In this document: positions 14,862 to 26,500 of the stretch, piece after piece
Layout of the letters: each line of letters begins with the position of its first letter
How positions within the stretch are numbered: the first letter of the stretch is position 1
NCBI GenBank assembly: GCA_036004405.1
Contig: DASYRM010000168.1
Span: 1-45,624 of the forward strand
Length of the DNA stretch: 45,624 bases
Source of the DNA: DASYRM01 sp036004405
GTDB lineage: Bacteria > Acidobacteriota > Vicinamibacteria > Vicinamibacterales > UBA2999
Direction of reading: 5' to 3'
Notes under the pieces: generated by a model
The model's database searches: none
The model's input: the letters and a program-made list of their open reading frames with translations, nothing else
Told to the model about the DNA's origin: nothing
Program-made: the position numbers and the translations under genes

Positions 14862-17800
14862 GCGCGCACGCCGTCCTTCGGCGCGCCGTCTTTCCCGATC
14901 GGCTGTGCCACCGCGGCGAGCGCTTCCACCGTCTGATGCTCGAACACCTGCTTGCTCGTCAGCTTGAGACCGGCCTTCTTCGCCTGCGCGACGAACTGCA
15001 GGCTGATCACCGAATCGCCCCCGAGATCGAAGAAGTTGTCCTGCGCGCCTACCCGTGCCACTCCCAGCACCTCGCTCCAGATTGCGGCGATGACGCGCTC
15101 GACCTCGTTGACGGCGGCGGCCGGCTCTTCGGCGGCAACCGGCATCGCGCTGTCTGTCTTGCGCAAGGTTTCCGCACCGCCCTCACGGCGTCGCCCGTAA
15201 ATGTGCTCGAGGCGCTCGGGCGACACGATGACCTGCGGCGCGCCCGTGGCGAGCGCGCGGCCCAGCGCGTCCAGCCCTTCGGCGACGGTCATCCCGTTGG
15301 GCACGGCCGCATCGGCCGAGGCGCCGCGTTCGATCGCCGACCGGTAGGCCTTGCCCACGTCGCGCCAGCCGGCCCAGTCGATCGCCACGACGCGCCGCGC
15401 GAGCCGCCCCTGCTCGGCCAGCGCGAAGGCGTCCTGAAATGCGCTCGCCGCGCAGTAGTCGACCTGTCCGGGGCCGCTGATCGTCGAGACGAGCGAGGAG
15501 AAGAGGACGAAGAGGTCGAGCGGCCGCCCGTCGAGCGCGCGCTGCAGCGCGAGCGTCCCGTCGATCTTCGGGTGGAACACGACCTTGGCCGCGTCGAGCG
15601 TCTTGCCGCGGATGGTGCCGTCGTTGAGGACGAGCGCGCCGTGCACCACCCCGTCGAGACGCCCCCAGCGCTCCTCGGCACGGGCGACCGCCGCGCGCAT
15701 GGCGTCGGCGTCCGCGACGTCGGCGGTCACCACCTCGACTTCTCCACCCGCCTGCTCGATGCGCCGCAGCGCCCGCAGCGTCGCCGCCACCGAGCCGTCG
15801 GCCGCGCCGGCGTCGCTGCCCGGCTGGATTCCGGCAATCACGCCGGTGTCGGTGCGGGCGCGATCGGCGGCGGCACGCGGATACGCCGTCGGGCGATCGA
15901 AGCCGGCCTCGGCGAGCGCGCGCTCCCAGGCCTCGAGCCCGAGCAACGGCGACGTCGTCCGTCGCGTCGTGTCCTCGAACGACCACCACCCGTCGGTGAG
16001 CCCCCAGATCAGGTCGATCCAGCGCGCCGGGCGCGTGCTCTCCTGGAGCAGCAGCAGTCCACCTGGTGCCAGCAACTGGCGCGCGTGCCGCAGGCTGGCC
16101 ACGACGTCCGGCGTCGCATGCAGCACGTTGAACGCGAGCACGACATCGTAGGCACCAGCCTCGAACCCCTGCTCGCCCGGCGACCGGCTGATGTCGAGCA
16201 CGTCGGCGCGCACGAAGCGCTGCCCGGCCTCCTCGGCGCGGCGGCGCGTCCCCGCCACGAAGGCACGTCCGATGTCGGTGAAGTGATAGTCGACGTTCCG
16301 CCCCTCCAGAAGCGGGAGGAGCACCTGCGTGAGCAGCCCTTCCCCGCCTCCGACTTCGAGAATGCGCAGCCGGCGGCCGGTGTCGCGCGGCAGCTTCGAC
16401 ACGATGTCGCCGACGATCCGCTCGCACGCGGGCACGAACGAGTGGGCGCGCACGGTCTGGACCGCGCGCTGGAACGCCTCGTAGTGCGCGTCGCCGAAGA
16501 GCGGCTCCAGCGCGGGAGCGGCGCCGGTGAGCGAGTCGTTCATCGCATCCGCGCACGTCCGCAGCACGTCGAGCAACGGCGCCATCGACGGATGACCGGC
16601 CCGGGTCGCCGCGGCCAGCGCCTCCGCGTCTGGTGCGCTGGCGCCGTCCACGAGCCCATCCTCTTCGAGCATGCGGACGAGCGCGTCGACGTAGCGCGTG
16701 AAGCGCGGTTGTACGCCGCAGCGCTCGCGCAGCGCCGCACGATCCCCGGTCGAGGCGCGTCCGGCGTCCACACCCGCGCGAGCGAAGAACCGCCACGCGT
16801 ACGCCGCGCACAGGCGGTCCACCTTCGCCGCCCACTCCGGACCAGGATCGACCGGCTGCGCGTCAGGCGAAGTAAACGCCGCGCCCTCGTCGCGAGCCGC
16901 CGCGAGCAGCAGGTCGCGGGCCCAGGTGTGCCCGGCGTCCCCCTCGGCATCTGCCGCCGCCGAACGCGGCGGCAGCGGCGTCCGCCCGACGAGCATCAGC
17001 CGCGCGCGCAACGTGCGCGCCAGGTGCTCGGCGAGCGCGAGGCCGACCCCTTTGAGACCGCCGGCAATGAGGTAGGCGCCGCCAGGCTTGAATCCGGGCA
17101 GCGTTTCGACCGGCCCGAGCGGGCGCGGCCGCATCACCTGCCGCCAGCGGTGCCGGCCGCGAATGGCGAGCGTCTCGCCCGGCGTGTCGAGCAGCGTGTC
17201 GATCACGAGCTTCACGATGCGCGCCCGGTCGTGCGCGTCGGCGTCTCCCGGGTCCACGTCGATCGACAGGCACTCGAACTGCGGATACTCGAGCGGAATC
17301 GTCCGGCACGGGCCGAGCACCGTTGCCTTCTCGGGCCACAGTGCTTCGCCGCCGGTCACCTCGTGCAGATGGCTCGCGAGCACGGTGAGCCGGCACGACG
17401 ACAGCCACGGCTGATCGCCGAGCGTCCGCGCGATCGAGAGGAGGCTCAGGAAGCCGCGCGCGTACACGTCGTCGAGCCCTTCGGCGCCGCGCCGGATCTC
17501 GCCGTCGGCGTCGATCGTCCAGCCGTGCACGATCTGCAGCCGCGACGGGCGGCGGGCGGCGAGCAGACCGGCGAGCCGGTCGTAGTGCGCGGCCTCGGCC
17601 GGATCGATGGTGCAGGAGTCGCCCCGCTCGTCGTAGCGGGCACCGCGCGCGACGGTGATCACCTCCGCCCCGGCGAGGCGGAGCTGACGCGCGAGGTCCG
17701 CGCCGACGCCGCGCGCGTCGGTCAGCACGAGCCACAGGCCGGCGTCGCGCAGCCGGACACTGCGTGCCTCGTCGGCACCCTCCGCGGAGGCGATCGCGGC

Positions 17801-20539
17801 GGGCGCCACGCGCTCCCACGACGGGATCGACAGCCACTGGGCAACATCGGCCTGACGTCCCGCAACCGAGGCCTCCGGGATCCGGTCGATCCAGTGGCGA
17901 GCACGGGCGAAGGGGTACGAGGGCAGGGGCACCCTCCGCGCGGTCGACTCGCGATCGAATCGCTGCCACGACACCGCGACCCGCGCGCTCCAGAGCGCCC
18001 CCACGGCACGCAAGGTCGCCTCCCCGGCCGTGCCCGGTTCGTCGGGATGCGGCGTCGTCGGCACCGCGACGACCTCCCGCGCCGATGCGTGGCGGCGCGC
18101 CAGCGTCGTGAGCGTCGTGCCCGGCCCCACTTCCACCAGCAGGGTGCCCGGCGCCGCGAGGATTTCTGCCAGACCGTCGGAGAAACGCACCGTGCCGCGC
18201 AGATGACGGCCGTAGTAGCCGGGATCGACCGCGTCGTCGGCGGTGATCCACGTTCCGGTGACGTTCGAGACATAGCGCGCCTGCGGCGCTCGCAGCCGCG
18301 CCGCCGACACGCGCGCGACGAGCGGCGACACCGCGGGCTCCATCATCTCGGAGTGGAAGGCGTGCGAGGTGCGGAGCGGACGGATGTCGACTCCGCGCGC
18401 CGCGAGCGTGGCCATGAACGGGGCCACGGCGCCTTCGTCGCCGGAGACGACGCCGCGGCCAGGCGCGTTCACCGCGGCCAGCGAAACGCCTGGCGGCAGC
18501 ACGCGGCGGAGCTCGTCGGCATCGAGCGCCACCGACGCCATGGCGCCGGCCGGCAGCGCGCTGGTCAGCCGTCCGCGTTCGATGACGATCGCGAGCGCGT
18601 CTTCGAGCGTCATCACCCCGGCCAGGCAGGCGGCCACGTACTCCCCGATGCTGTGGCCGATCATCGCGGCCGGCTGTACGCCCCACTCGATGAGCTGACG
18701 CGCGAGCGCGTACGAGAGGCTGAAGATCGCCGGCTGCGCCAGCCGCGTGTCGCGCAGCCGCGCGTCGGCCGCCGCGTTACCGCGAGGCGCCTCGAGCAGC
18801 GCGCGCAGATCGACGCCGGCCGCCTGCGCCAGCCCGATGCAGCGATCGAGCTCGGCGCGCGCGACGGTGAACAAGGCCGGAAGGCCTGCCCCCATCCCCG
18901 CGTACTGCGAGCCCTGGCCGGGAAACATGAAGACGACGCGCGGGCCGAGCTCGGTCTGGCTCGCCTCCCGATGCGGCTGCGAAGCGGCTACACCGGCGGC
19001 GGCGGCGAACTGCGCCGCGGCGTCGGCGCCGGTTCGCGCCACCACCGCGCGGCGATGCGGGAACGCGGCTCTCCCCTGGCGCAAGCTGAAGGCGACGTCG
19101 TCGAGGCGCGGCGCGGACGTGGCTCCGAGGCGAACCGCAAGTGCGGCGCTTGCGGCCACCAGCGCATCGGGCGTCTTTGCCGAGAGCACGAGCAGCTCGG
19201 GTCCCGACGACGCCACAGCCTCGTCTACCGCCGGCGGCTGCTCGACCACCGCGTGGGCGTTGGTGCCGCCAATCCCGAAAGCGCTCACGCCGGCGCGGCG
19301 CGGGTGCGGCGGCCGCCACTCGCGGCGGCTGGTGTTGACGAAGAACGGACTCGCCTCGAAATCGATCCGCGGGTTGGCCGGCGCGCCGTGCAGGCTCGGC
19401 GGCACGATGCCGTTCTTCACGGCCAGTGCCGCCTTGATGAGCCCGGTCACGCCGGCCGCGGCGTCGAGATGACCGAGGTTCGTCTTGACCGATCCGATGG
19501 CGCAGTAGCCGCGCCGTGTGGTGTCCTCGCGAAATGCCCGCGAAGCGGCCTCCACTTCGATCGGATCGCCAATCAGGGTGCCGGTGCCGTGCGCTTCGAG
19601 ATAGCCGATGGTGTCGGCCGACACGCCGGCCACGGCGAGCGCCGCGCGGATCACCTGCCGCTGCCCCTCGACGCCGGGCGCGGTGTAGCCGACCTTGTGC
19701 GAGCCGTCGTTGTTGATCGCCGTGCCCTTGATGACGGCGTGAATGCAGTCGCGATCGGCCAGCGCGCGCGCCAGCGGCTTGAGGACGACAACGGCGCTGC
19801 CATTGCCCGGCACGCACCCCTGCGCCGCCGCCGAGAAGGCCCGACAGTGCCCATCGGGCGATGCGATCCCGTCCTCCTGATAGACGTAGCCCGTGCCGTG
19901 CGGCACGCGGATCGTCACCCCGCCCGCCAGCGCCACGTCGCAGTCGCCCGCGAGCAGCGCCTGACAGGCAACGTGGACGGCGACGAGCGAGGTGGAACAG
20001 GCGGTCTGGACCACGAGCGCCGGCCCCTGCAGATTGAGCTTGTAGGCGACGCGCGAGGCGAGGAAATCCTTGTCGTTGGCCACCACCGCCTGGTGGTCGA
20101 ACCGCTGCGTACCCGCCGCGCCGCCCAGCACCTGGCGCACGAGGTAGTCGGTCGGCCCCATCCCCGCGTAGACGCCGACCACGGCGTCGATGGCGCCGGG
20201 CGCGTAGCCGGCCTGCTCCATCGCGGCCCACGCCGTCTCGAGGAACACGCGCTGCTGCGGATCGATCAGCGCCGCTTCGCGCGGGCTGTAGCCGAAGAAG
20301 CCGGCATCGAACCGATCGACACCCTCGAGCACGCCGCCGGCGCGCACGTAGGCCGGGTCGGCAAGCAGCTCCGGGCTGACGCCTGCGGCACCGAGCTGCT
20401 CGGGCGTAAAGGTCTGGATCGATTCGACCCCGTCGAGGAGGTTCGTCCAGAGCGCGTCGACATCATTGGCGCCGGGAAAGCGGCCGGCCATGCCGATGAT
20501 GGCGATTTCGAGCCCCGTCATCTCCACCGGTTCGCTCAT
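14858..20539 (-). CDS. Type I polyketide synthase module: KS-AT-KR with embedded C-methyltransferase-ACP
   Basis: A 1893-residue single-module PKS. KS (about 10-430) has Cys181 in QTACSTSLVA, His317 in EAHGTGT and His357 in KTNLGH, so it is active. AT (about 533-830) has Ser630 in GHSIGEYVAA and the HAFH motif at 726-729, which indicates malonyl-CoA. After a post-AT linker and a structural KR half (about 905-1130), the catalytic KR starts with GGLKGVG at 1160-1166. It is then interrupted by a C-methyltransferase (about 1225-1565; SAM motif LEVGGGEG at 1395-1402) and resumes at about 1590 with Ser1682 and Tyr1695. ACP (about 1810-1880) has DNFFDLGGDS, with Ser1843 as the phosphopantetheine site. 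There is no DH, ER or thioesterase. The start overlaps the NRPS stop (ATGA). The N-terminus has no long docking helix. It extends the NRPS-bound chain by one malonyl unit, methylates and reduces it. Confidence 0.93.
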   Translation of the reverse strand: MSEPVEMTGLEIAIIGMAGRFPGANDVDALWTNLLDGVESIQTFTPEQLGAAGVSPELLADPAYVRAGGVLEGVDRFDAGFFGYSPREAALIDPQQRVFLETAWAAMEQAGYAPGAIDAVVGVYAGMGPTDYLVRQVLGGAAGTQRFDHQAVVANDKDFLASRVAYKLNLQGPALVVQTACSTSLVAVHVACQALLAGDCDVALAGGVTIRVPHGTGYVYQEDGIASPDGHCRAFSAAAQGCVPGNGSAVVVLKPLARALADRDCIHAVIKGTAINNDGSHKVGYTAPGVEGQRQVIRAALAVAGVSADTIGYLEAHGTGTLIGDPIEVEAASRAFREDTTRRGYCAIGSVKTNLGHLDAAAGVTGLIKAALAVKNGIVPPSLHGAPANPRIDFEASPFFVNTSRREWRPPHPRRAGVSAFGIGGTNAHAVVEQPPAVDEAVASSGPELLVLSAKTPDALVAASAALAVRLGATSAPRLDDVAFSLRQGRAAFPHRRAVVARTGADAAAQFAAAAGVAASQPHREASQTELGPRVVFMFPGQGSQYAGMGAGLPALFTVARAELDRCIGLAQAAGVDLRALLEAPRGNAAADARLRDTRLAQPAIFSLSYALARQLIEWGVQPAAMIGHSIGEYVAACLAGVMTLEDALAIVIERGRLTSALPAGAMASVALDADELRRVLPPGVSLAAVNAPGRGVVSGDEGAVAPFMATLAARGVDIRPLRTSHAFHSEMMEPAVSPLVARVSAARLRAPQARYVSNVTGTWITADDAVDPGYYGRHLRGTVRFSDGLAEILAAPGTLLVEVGPGTTLTTLARRHASAREVVAVPTTPHPDEPGTAGEATLRAVGALWSARVAVSWQRFDRESTARRVPLPSYPFARARHWIDRIPEASVAGRQADVAQWLSIPSWERVAPAAIASAEGADEARSVRLRDAGLWLVLTDARGVGADLARQLRLAGAEVITVARGARYDERGDSCTIDPAEAAHYDRLAGLLAARRPSRLQIVHGWTIDADGEIRRGAEGLDDVYARGFLSLLSIARTLGDQPWLSSCRLTVLASHLHEVTGGEALWPEKATVLGPCRTIPLEYPQFECLSIDVDPGDADAHDRARIVKLVIDTLLDTPGETLAIRGRHRWRQVMRPRPLGPVETLPGFKPGGAYLIAGGLKGVGLALAEHLARTLRARLMLVGRTPLPPRSAAADAEGDAGHTWARDLLLAAARDEGAAFTSPDAQPVDPGPEWAAKVDRLCAAYAWRFFARAGVDAGRASTGDRAALRERCGVQPRFTRYVDALVRMLEEDGLVDGASAPDAEALAAATRAGHPSMAPLLDVLRTCADAMNDSLTGAAPALEPLFGDAHYEAFQRAVQTVRAHSFVPACERIVGDIVSKLPRDTGRRLRILEVGGGEGLLTQVLLPLLEGRNVDYHFTDIGRAFVAGTRRRAEEAGQRFVRADVLDISRSPGEQGFEAGAYDVVLAFNVLHATPDVVASLRHARQLLAPGGLLLLQESTRPARWIDLIWGLTDGWWSFEDTTRRTTSPLLGLEAWERALAEAGFDRPTAYPRAAADRARTDTGVIAGIQPGSDAGAADGSVAATLRALRRIEQAGGEVEVVTADVADADAMRAAVARAEERWGRLDGVVHGALVLNDGTIRGKTLDAAKVVFHPKIDGTLALQRALDGRPLDLFVLFSSLVSTISGPGQVDYCAASAFQDAFALAEQGRLARRVVAIDWAGWRDVGKAYRSAIERGASADAAVPNGMTVAEGLDALGRALATGAPQVIVSPERLEHIYGRRREGGAETLRKTDSAMPVAAEEPAAAVNEVERVIAAIWSEVLGVARVGAQDNFFDLGGDSVISLQFVAQAKKAGLKLTSKQVFEHQTVEALAAVAQPIGKDGAPKDGVRA

Positions 20540-23500
20540 GGACGCGACTCGCGCTCTTCTCGCGCCGCCGCGCGGCGGCCGGCGGCCGCCGCCAGCCGGG
20601 CACGCCCGGCCGCCAGGGCGCCGCGACGATCCGTGCCGCTGACCGACTCGCTGCCGGCGCCGGCGAGCCGCAAGGCGAGCATCTGCACCGTCGGCAGCCC
20701 GAAGAGATCCACCATCGAGAACGCACCGGGCGCGAGCGTCTCCAGGCGCGCATGCACCCGGGCAATCAGCAGCGACGTGCCGCCGAGGTCGAAGAAGTTG
20801 TCGGTGACGCCGACGCGCGACACGCCGAGGACGTCTTTCCAGATGTCCGCGATGGCGGCCTCGACACCGGGGGTCGGCGCCACGAACGTCTCGCCCGTCG
20901 CCTCCGCCTCACCCGCGGCGGGCAGCCGTGCACGATCGATCTTTCCGGACGGCGTGAGCGGCAGCGCCTCGAGCACCGTCACGATCGACGGCACCATGAA
21001 CTCCGGCAGCCGTACCCGCAGCGCAGCGCGCAGCTCGTGCGCGGCGAGCGACGCGCCCGCGCGCGGCGTGACGTAGGCGAGCAGACGAGCCGCGTCGAGC
21101 CCGCCGCCGCCCACGACGGTCACCGCCTGCTCGACGCCCGGCAACTCGGCGAGACGCGTGTCGATCTCGCCGAGCTCGATGCGATAGCCGCGCACTTTCA
21201 CCTGCGCGTCGAGCCGCCCCAGGAACTCGAGCTCACCGTTGGCGCTGAGCCGCGCGCGATCGCCGGTCTTGTAGAGTCTGGCGCCCGCGGGTCCGAACGG
21301 GTGCGGCACAAACGACGCGCGGGTCAAATCGTCGCGGCGGTGATAGGCCCGCGCCAGCCCGGCGCCGCCGAGATACAGCTCGCCCGCCACGCCGATCGGC
21401 GCCAGCGCCCCGCGCTCGTCGAGCACGTAGGCTTCGGTGTTGGCGATCGGCCGGCCGATGGAGGGCGTGCCGCCGCCGCTCGTGCAACGCGTGGCGGTGG
21501 CCCAGATGGTCGCCTCGGTCGGACCATACAGGTTGAAGAACCGCCGGCCCGGCGCCCAGCGGTCTACGAGCTCGGCCGGACAGGCCTCGCCCGCCACGGT
21601 GATCACCTCGAGCGCGGGCAGCTGGGTGTCGGGGGTCGCGATGAGCGCCGAGGGGGGCAGCGTCACGATCGTGATCGCCTGCTCGCGCAGCGTCCGCAGC
21701 AGCGGCGACCCGGGCAGAATCGCCTCGGGCGGCGCCAGATGCAGCGTCGCCCCGGAGCCGAGCGCCATCGCCAGATCGAACACCGCGGCGTCGAAGCTGA
21801 TCGACGCAAACTGCAGCACGCGCGAGCCAGGGCCGGCGCCGAACAGCCGCTGCTGTTCGAGCGCGACGTTGACGAGCCCGCGGTGCTCCAGCAGCACACC
21901 TTTCGGCCGGCCGGTCGATCCCGAGGTGTAGATGACGTAGGCGAGGTCACGGTCGGTGACGTGCACGACGGCGCGGTCCGCGTCTTCGGCGGGCCGCGCC
22001 TCATCCGACAGCGCGCCTTCGATGTCGACGATGCCGCCCGCGTACGACCCGAGGCGGTCTCCAAGCCCGCGGTGGGTCACGACGAACGGGGCACCCGAGT
22101 CGTCGAGCATGAACGCGAGCCGCTCCGGGGGATACGCGGGGTCCAGCGGGAGGAAGGCGCCGCCAGCTTTGAGAATCGCGAGCGCGCCCACCACCAGATC
22201 GAACGAGCGCTCGGCGCACAGACCGACAATCGCCCCGGGCGTCAGACCGCGCGACACGAGCGCGGCGGCAAGGCGTCCCGCGCGCGCTTCGAGCTCGGCA
22301 TACGACAAGTACGCACCCTCGAAGGCCAGCGCGGGCGACTCGGGACGGACGGCGGCGTGTGCCGCGACCAGCGCGTGAAAGGTCGTGGCGGGCAGCGGCA
22401 GCGCCGGCTCGTTGATCGCACGGATCGCCGCGAGCTCCGCGTCGTCGAGCATCGCCAGCTCCGCGAGCGGCGTCTCCGCCCGCGCCGAGGCGCTCTCGGC
22501 CAACCTCACGAGCTGGCGGCCGAGCCGCTCGATCGTCGCCGCCTCGTAGGGCTCCGTGCGGTAATCGAACGACACCTCGAGCTCGTCGCCCACGTCGCCG
22601 AGCACGAGCGTGACGTCGTACTGCCCCTCGCGCTGCGCCGCAAACGGCAGACTCTCGAGGGCGAGCGCGCCGAGCCTCATCGAGGCGCCCGGATGCCCCA
22701 GCGCGAAGGCGCCGGCGTGCTGGTCGGCGCGAACGGCCGGCTTCTCGTACACGAAGAGCACCTGGAAGAGCGGCGACCGGCCCGGGTCTCGCTGCGGCTC
22801 GAGCGCCTGCGCGACCAGCGGGAACGGCAGCTCGTCGTGCGTCATCGCCTCGAGCACGGCGTCGCGCGTCGTTTGCAAGAGCGCCGCAAAGGGCAGGTCT
22901 GCCGGCACGCGCGCACGCAGCGGCAACGGGTTGGCGAGGTAGCCGACCACGCGATCGAGCTCGGCCGCCGATCGTCCGGACGACAAGTATCCGACGGTGA
23001 CATCGTCCTGTCCCGCGTGCCGCGCCAGCAGCGTTTCAAACAGCGCAAACACCACCATCTGCACCGTGCAGCGGTGCTCGCGCGCCAGCTGGCGCAGGCG
23101 TCCCGACAGTGGCGCGCCGAGCCCGAAGCGATGCGACGCGCCGGCATAGCGCGGCTGCGCCGGCCGGGGCCGATCCGGCGCAAAGGACGCGGGCTGCCCG
23201 CGGCCGTCGAGGTGCGCGCGCCAGAACTCGAGGTGACGCGCGCGATCCGCGCCGCCGGTCAGCCGCGCCTGACGCTGCAGGTAGCGCTCGAACCCGGAAT
23301 CTTCGTCGACCGCCGCGAGCGCGCCTCGACATGCGCGGTCGTAGAGGTCGCCCAGCTCCGACAGGCAGAGCCACAGCGACCCACCGTCGATGGCGATGTG
23401 GTGGAACGTCGCGGCCAGGAAGGCGTCCCCCTCGCCGCGCTGCCAGAGGCGCACACGCACCACCGGACCGGCAGCGAGATCGAACGGCCGGTCGATCTCC

Positions 23501-26500
23501 GCCGCGATGGCGGCCAGCACGTCGTCGTCGCTCCAACCCGAGGCGTTGTCGACCCCACACGGCACGGCCGCGCTGGTGAGGACCCGGCGGACCGGCGCGC
23601 CGTCTTCGACGGGAAACACGGTACGCAGCGTCGGGTGACGATCGACCAGCGCCTGCCACGCGCGCGCGAGCGCGGCAGGATCCACGCGGGTGCGCACACG
23701 CGCGGTGAAGCCGATGTTGAGGGCGGCGCTGGCCGGCGCCAGCGCGTGCAGCAGCCACAAGGCCCGCTGCCCCTCCGAGAGCGGCGCGACGGTCGCGGGA
23801 GCCGCGGTTGCCGCCGCCGGCGCCGCCGGACGTGCCGCCTCGATGGCACGTGCGAGCTCGGCAAACGTCGAGGCCTCGAACACCACCCGCGGCGGCAGTT
23901 CCACCCCGAGCGTCTCTCTGAGCGCGCCGGTGAGCCGCAGCGCCGTCAGCGAGTCGCCACCGTGGTCGAAGAAGTTGTCGTCGACGTCGATCGCCGAGGC
24001 GTTGAGCACGCGGCGCCAGACCTCGGCGAGCGCCCGCTCCGCCTCGCTCCGTGGCGCCTGACGAGGCCGCGACACCGCCTTCCCGCCGGTCGCCACCAGC
24101 TGGGCGCGATCGACCTCGCCGGTCGGCAGCAGCGGCATGCGCGGCACGCAGGTCGCGATCGCCGTCGAGCGCAGCCCGAACCGGTCGCGAATCTCCGCGC
24201 CCGTCATCGCCTGCTCCACCGCGGCCGGCTCGGCGCCGTCGTGGAACAGCTCGACGAGCTCGGGCATCGGGGCGCCGAGATACCGGCGCACGCTGCGATG
24301 CGCGCCGTCGAGTCCGACCACGAGCGTGCCCTGCCCGGCGGCGAGCCCCGCGAGCAGGCTGACGCGGGCGCGCGCGGGCGACATCGGCAGGTAGCCGCGT
24401 GACCGCGGCAGGTCCGACCGATAGCCGCGGCTGAGGCCGGTGTCGTCCCAGGTGCTCCACGCCATGCAGTACTGCTGCACGACCCCGCGCCCGGCGTGCT
24501 GCTGCGCGAAGGCGCTCTGGCAGGCGCTCGCCGCCGCGTAGCTGGCGATGTTGGCGCCGCCGAAGATCCCCGCGACCGAGGAGCCGGCCACCAGCACGCC
24601 GCCGCCGCGCGCCGCCAGCAGCCGGTGCACGTTGATCGTGCCGGCGAGCTTCGGACGGATCGTCGCAAGCAGCGCATCCGCCGTTTCGCTTTCGATGGCC
24701 GCCTCGTGATAGGTCCCGGCCAGGTGCACGACGCCGTCGAGGCGGCGGCCGCACCGGCCCTCGTGCGCGACCACGGCGTTCGAGAGCGCCTCCTCGTCGC
24801 AGACGTCCGCGACGGCGTAGGCGACATCGCCATCCGCGACGAGGCGATGGAGCGGGCGCGACGCCGCTTGCTCGAGCGGCCGGCGTCCGATGAGCAGCAC
24901 GCGCGCGTCGACCGTCTCGCGCAGGAGCGCCACCACGTGCTCGGCCACACCGCCGGCGCCGCCGGTGACCAGATAGCACCCGCCGCGAATGAGCGGCACG
25001 TCGGGCCACGACGCGGCCCCGAACGACGCGCGATCGAGCCCCCACACGAACCGGCGGCCGTCGCGGTAGGCGACGTCGCGATCGGGTCCGGCGGCGGCGT
25101 GTTCGTCGGCCGCGAGCCGGGCCGCGACGGCGGGGTCGTGCGCCGGCACGTCGATGTGCCGGGCGCGCAGCCAGCCGAGCTCCTGCGGGGCCGAAGCGAC
25201 GATCGCGGCGAGCGCCGCCCGGGCTGGCGCGATCTCGTCGCCCGCCATCACGCGATGCGTGTGCGTCGCCACACAGGTCAGCGCGACGCCGCTCTTCGGC
25301 TGCGCGCGGGCCAGGGCCTGAATCAGCAGCAGAACGCTGACCGCGCCTGTCGCGAGCAGCGCGTCGTCGTCCGCGTCGGGCGACGCAGCGCTCCAGCCGT
25401 GGACGAGATAGTCGAGCGGGGCCTCGGCCAGAAGCGCGTCGACGAGCGCCGCGTAGTCGCTCGAGCGCGCGGGCGCGATCACGAAGCGGTCGGCGCCCAG
25501 ACGCGCGTAGGCGTCGCCGGCCGCCACCGAGACGACCGCGGCGCCGCGCGCGGCGAGCTCGCGGCGCAGGCTCTCGCCGGCGGCGCCGCCGGGATCGAAC
25601 AGGACGACGCGCCGGCCGTCGAGCGATCCATGACCTTGTACCAGCGCCTTCGCCCGCCAGACGCGGCGAAAGAACCACGACGGCACTACGTCATCAGTGC
25701 CGAGCAGCGCCGCGACGATCTTGAGCCGATCGTCGAACCCGCCGGCGATCAGCTCGCGCGCCAGCTCGGTCCGCTGGATCTTGCCGAGCGACGTCTTGGG
25801 CACGTCGGCCGGCGCGACCGGCACCAGGTACTCGGCGGTGACGCCGATGGCGCGCGCCACCTCGGCGCGGATGCGCAGCAGGAGCGCGGCCAGCGTCGCC
25901 GGCTCGGTCGAGCGCGGCACGAAGAAGATGCTCAGGCTGTCGGTGTCGGTGCCGCGGCGCACGGCGACGGCGGCGGTGAACGACGGCTCCACGCCGTCGA
26001 TGGCGTCCACCACCGACTCGATCGCGTGCGAGTAGTAGTTGACGCTGTTGACGATGATGACGTCCTTCTCGCGGCCGGTGACCGTGACGCGGCCGCCACG
26101 GATCGTCGCCAGGTCGCCGGTCTTGAACCAGCCGTCGCTCGTGAAAGCCTCGCGCGTCTGATCGGGCGATTCGAAGTACCCCTGCATCACCGTGGCGCCG
26201 GAGATCTGGAGCCGTCCGACGACGCCCTCGTTCACGACCACGTCGTGGTCGTCCACGACGCGCATCGCCACCGACGGAATCGGCGCGCCCACTTCGACGA
26301 ACGGCTGATCGTCGGTGGTGGTTTCGAGCGTGAAGCCGTCGCTGTAGGTGACGCCCGACGACGTCTCCGACATCCCCCACGCCGGGCGCATCACGGTAGG
26401 GCGCAGGCCATGCGGTGCCAGCGCGGTCAGGAAGCGGCGCGCCGTGCGCGCCACAATCGCTTCGGCGCCGTTGAGCACGTAGCGCACGCTCGAGAGGTCC

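Noticed and set aside
14858..20539. Dehydratase or enoylreductase domain in the PKS
   Set aside because: After the AT the sequence goes straight into the structural KR half; no H-x-x-x-G-x-x-x-x-P (DH) or ER nucleotide-binding motif is visible.
14936..21076. Very long plus-strand open frame (about 2046 codons) opposite the PKS
   Set aside because: The translation is Arg/Ala/Gly/His-rich with no domain, and it lies exactly antisense to a PKS with all catalytic motifs. High GC in third positions removes stop codons from the antisense frame.
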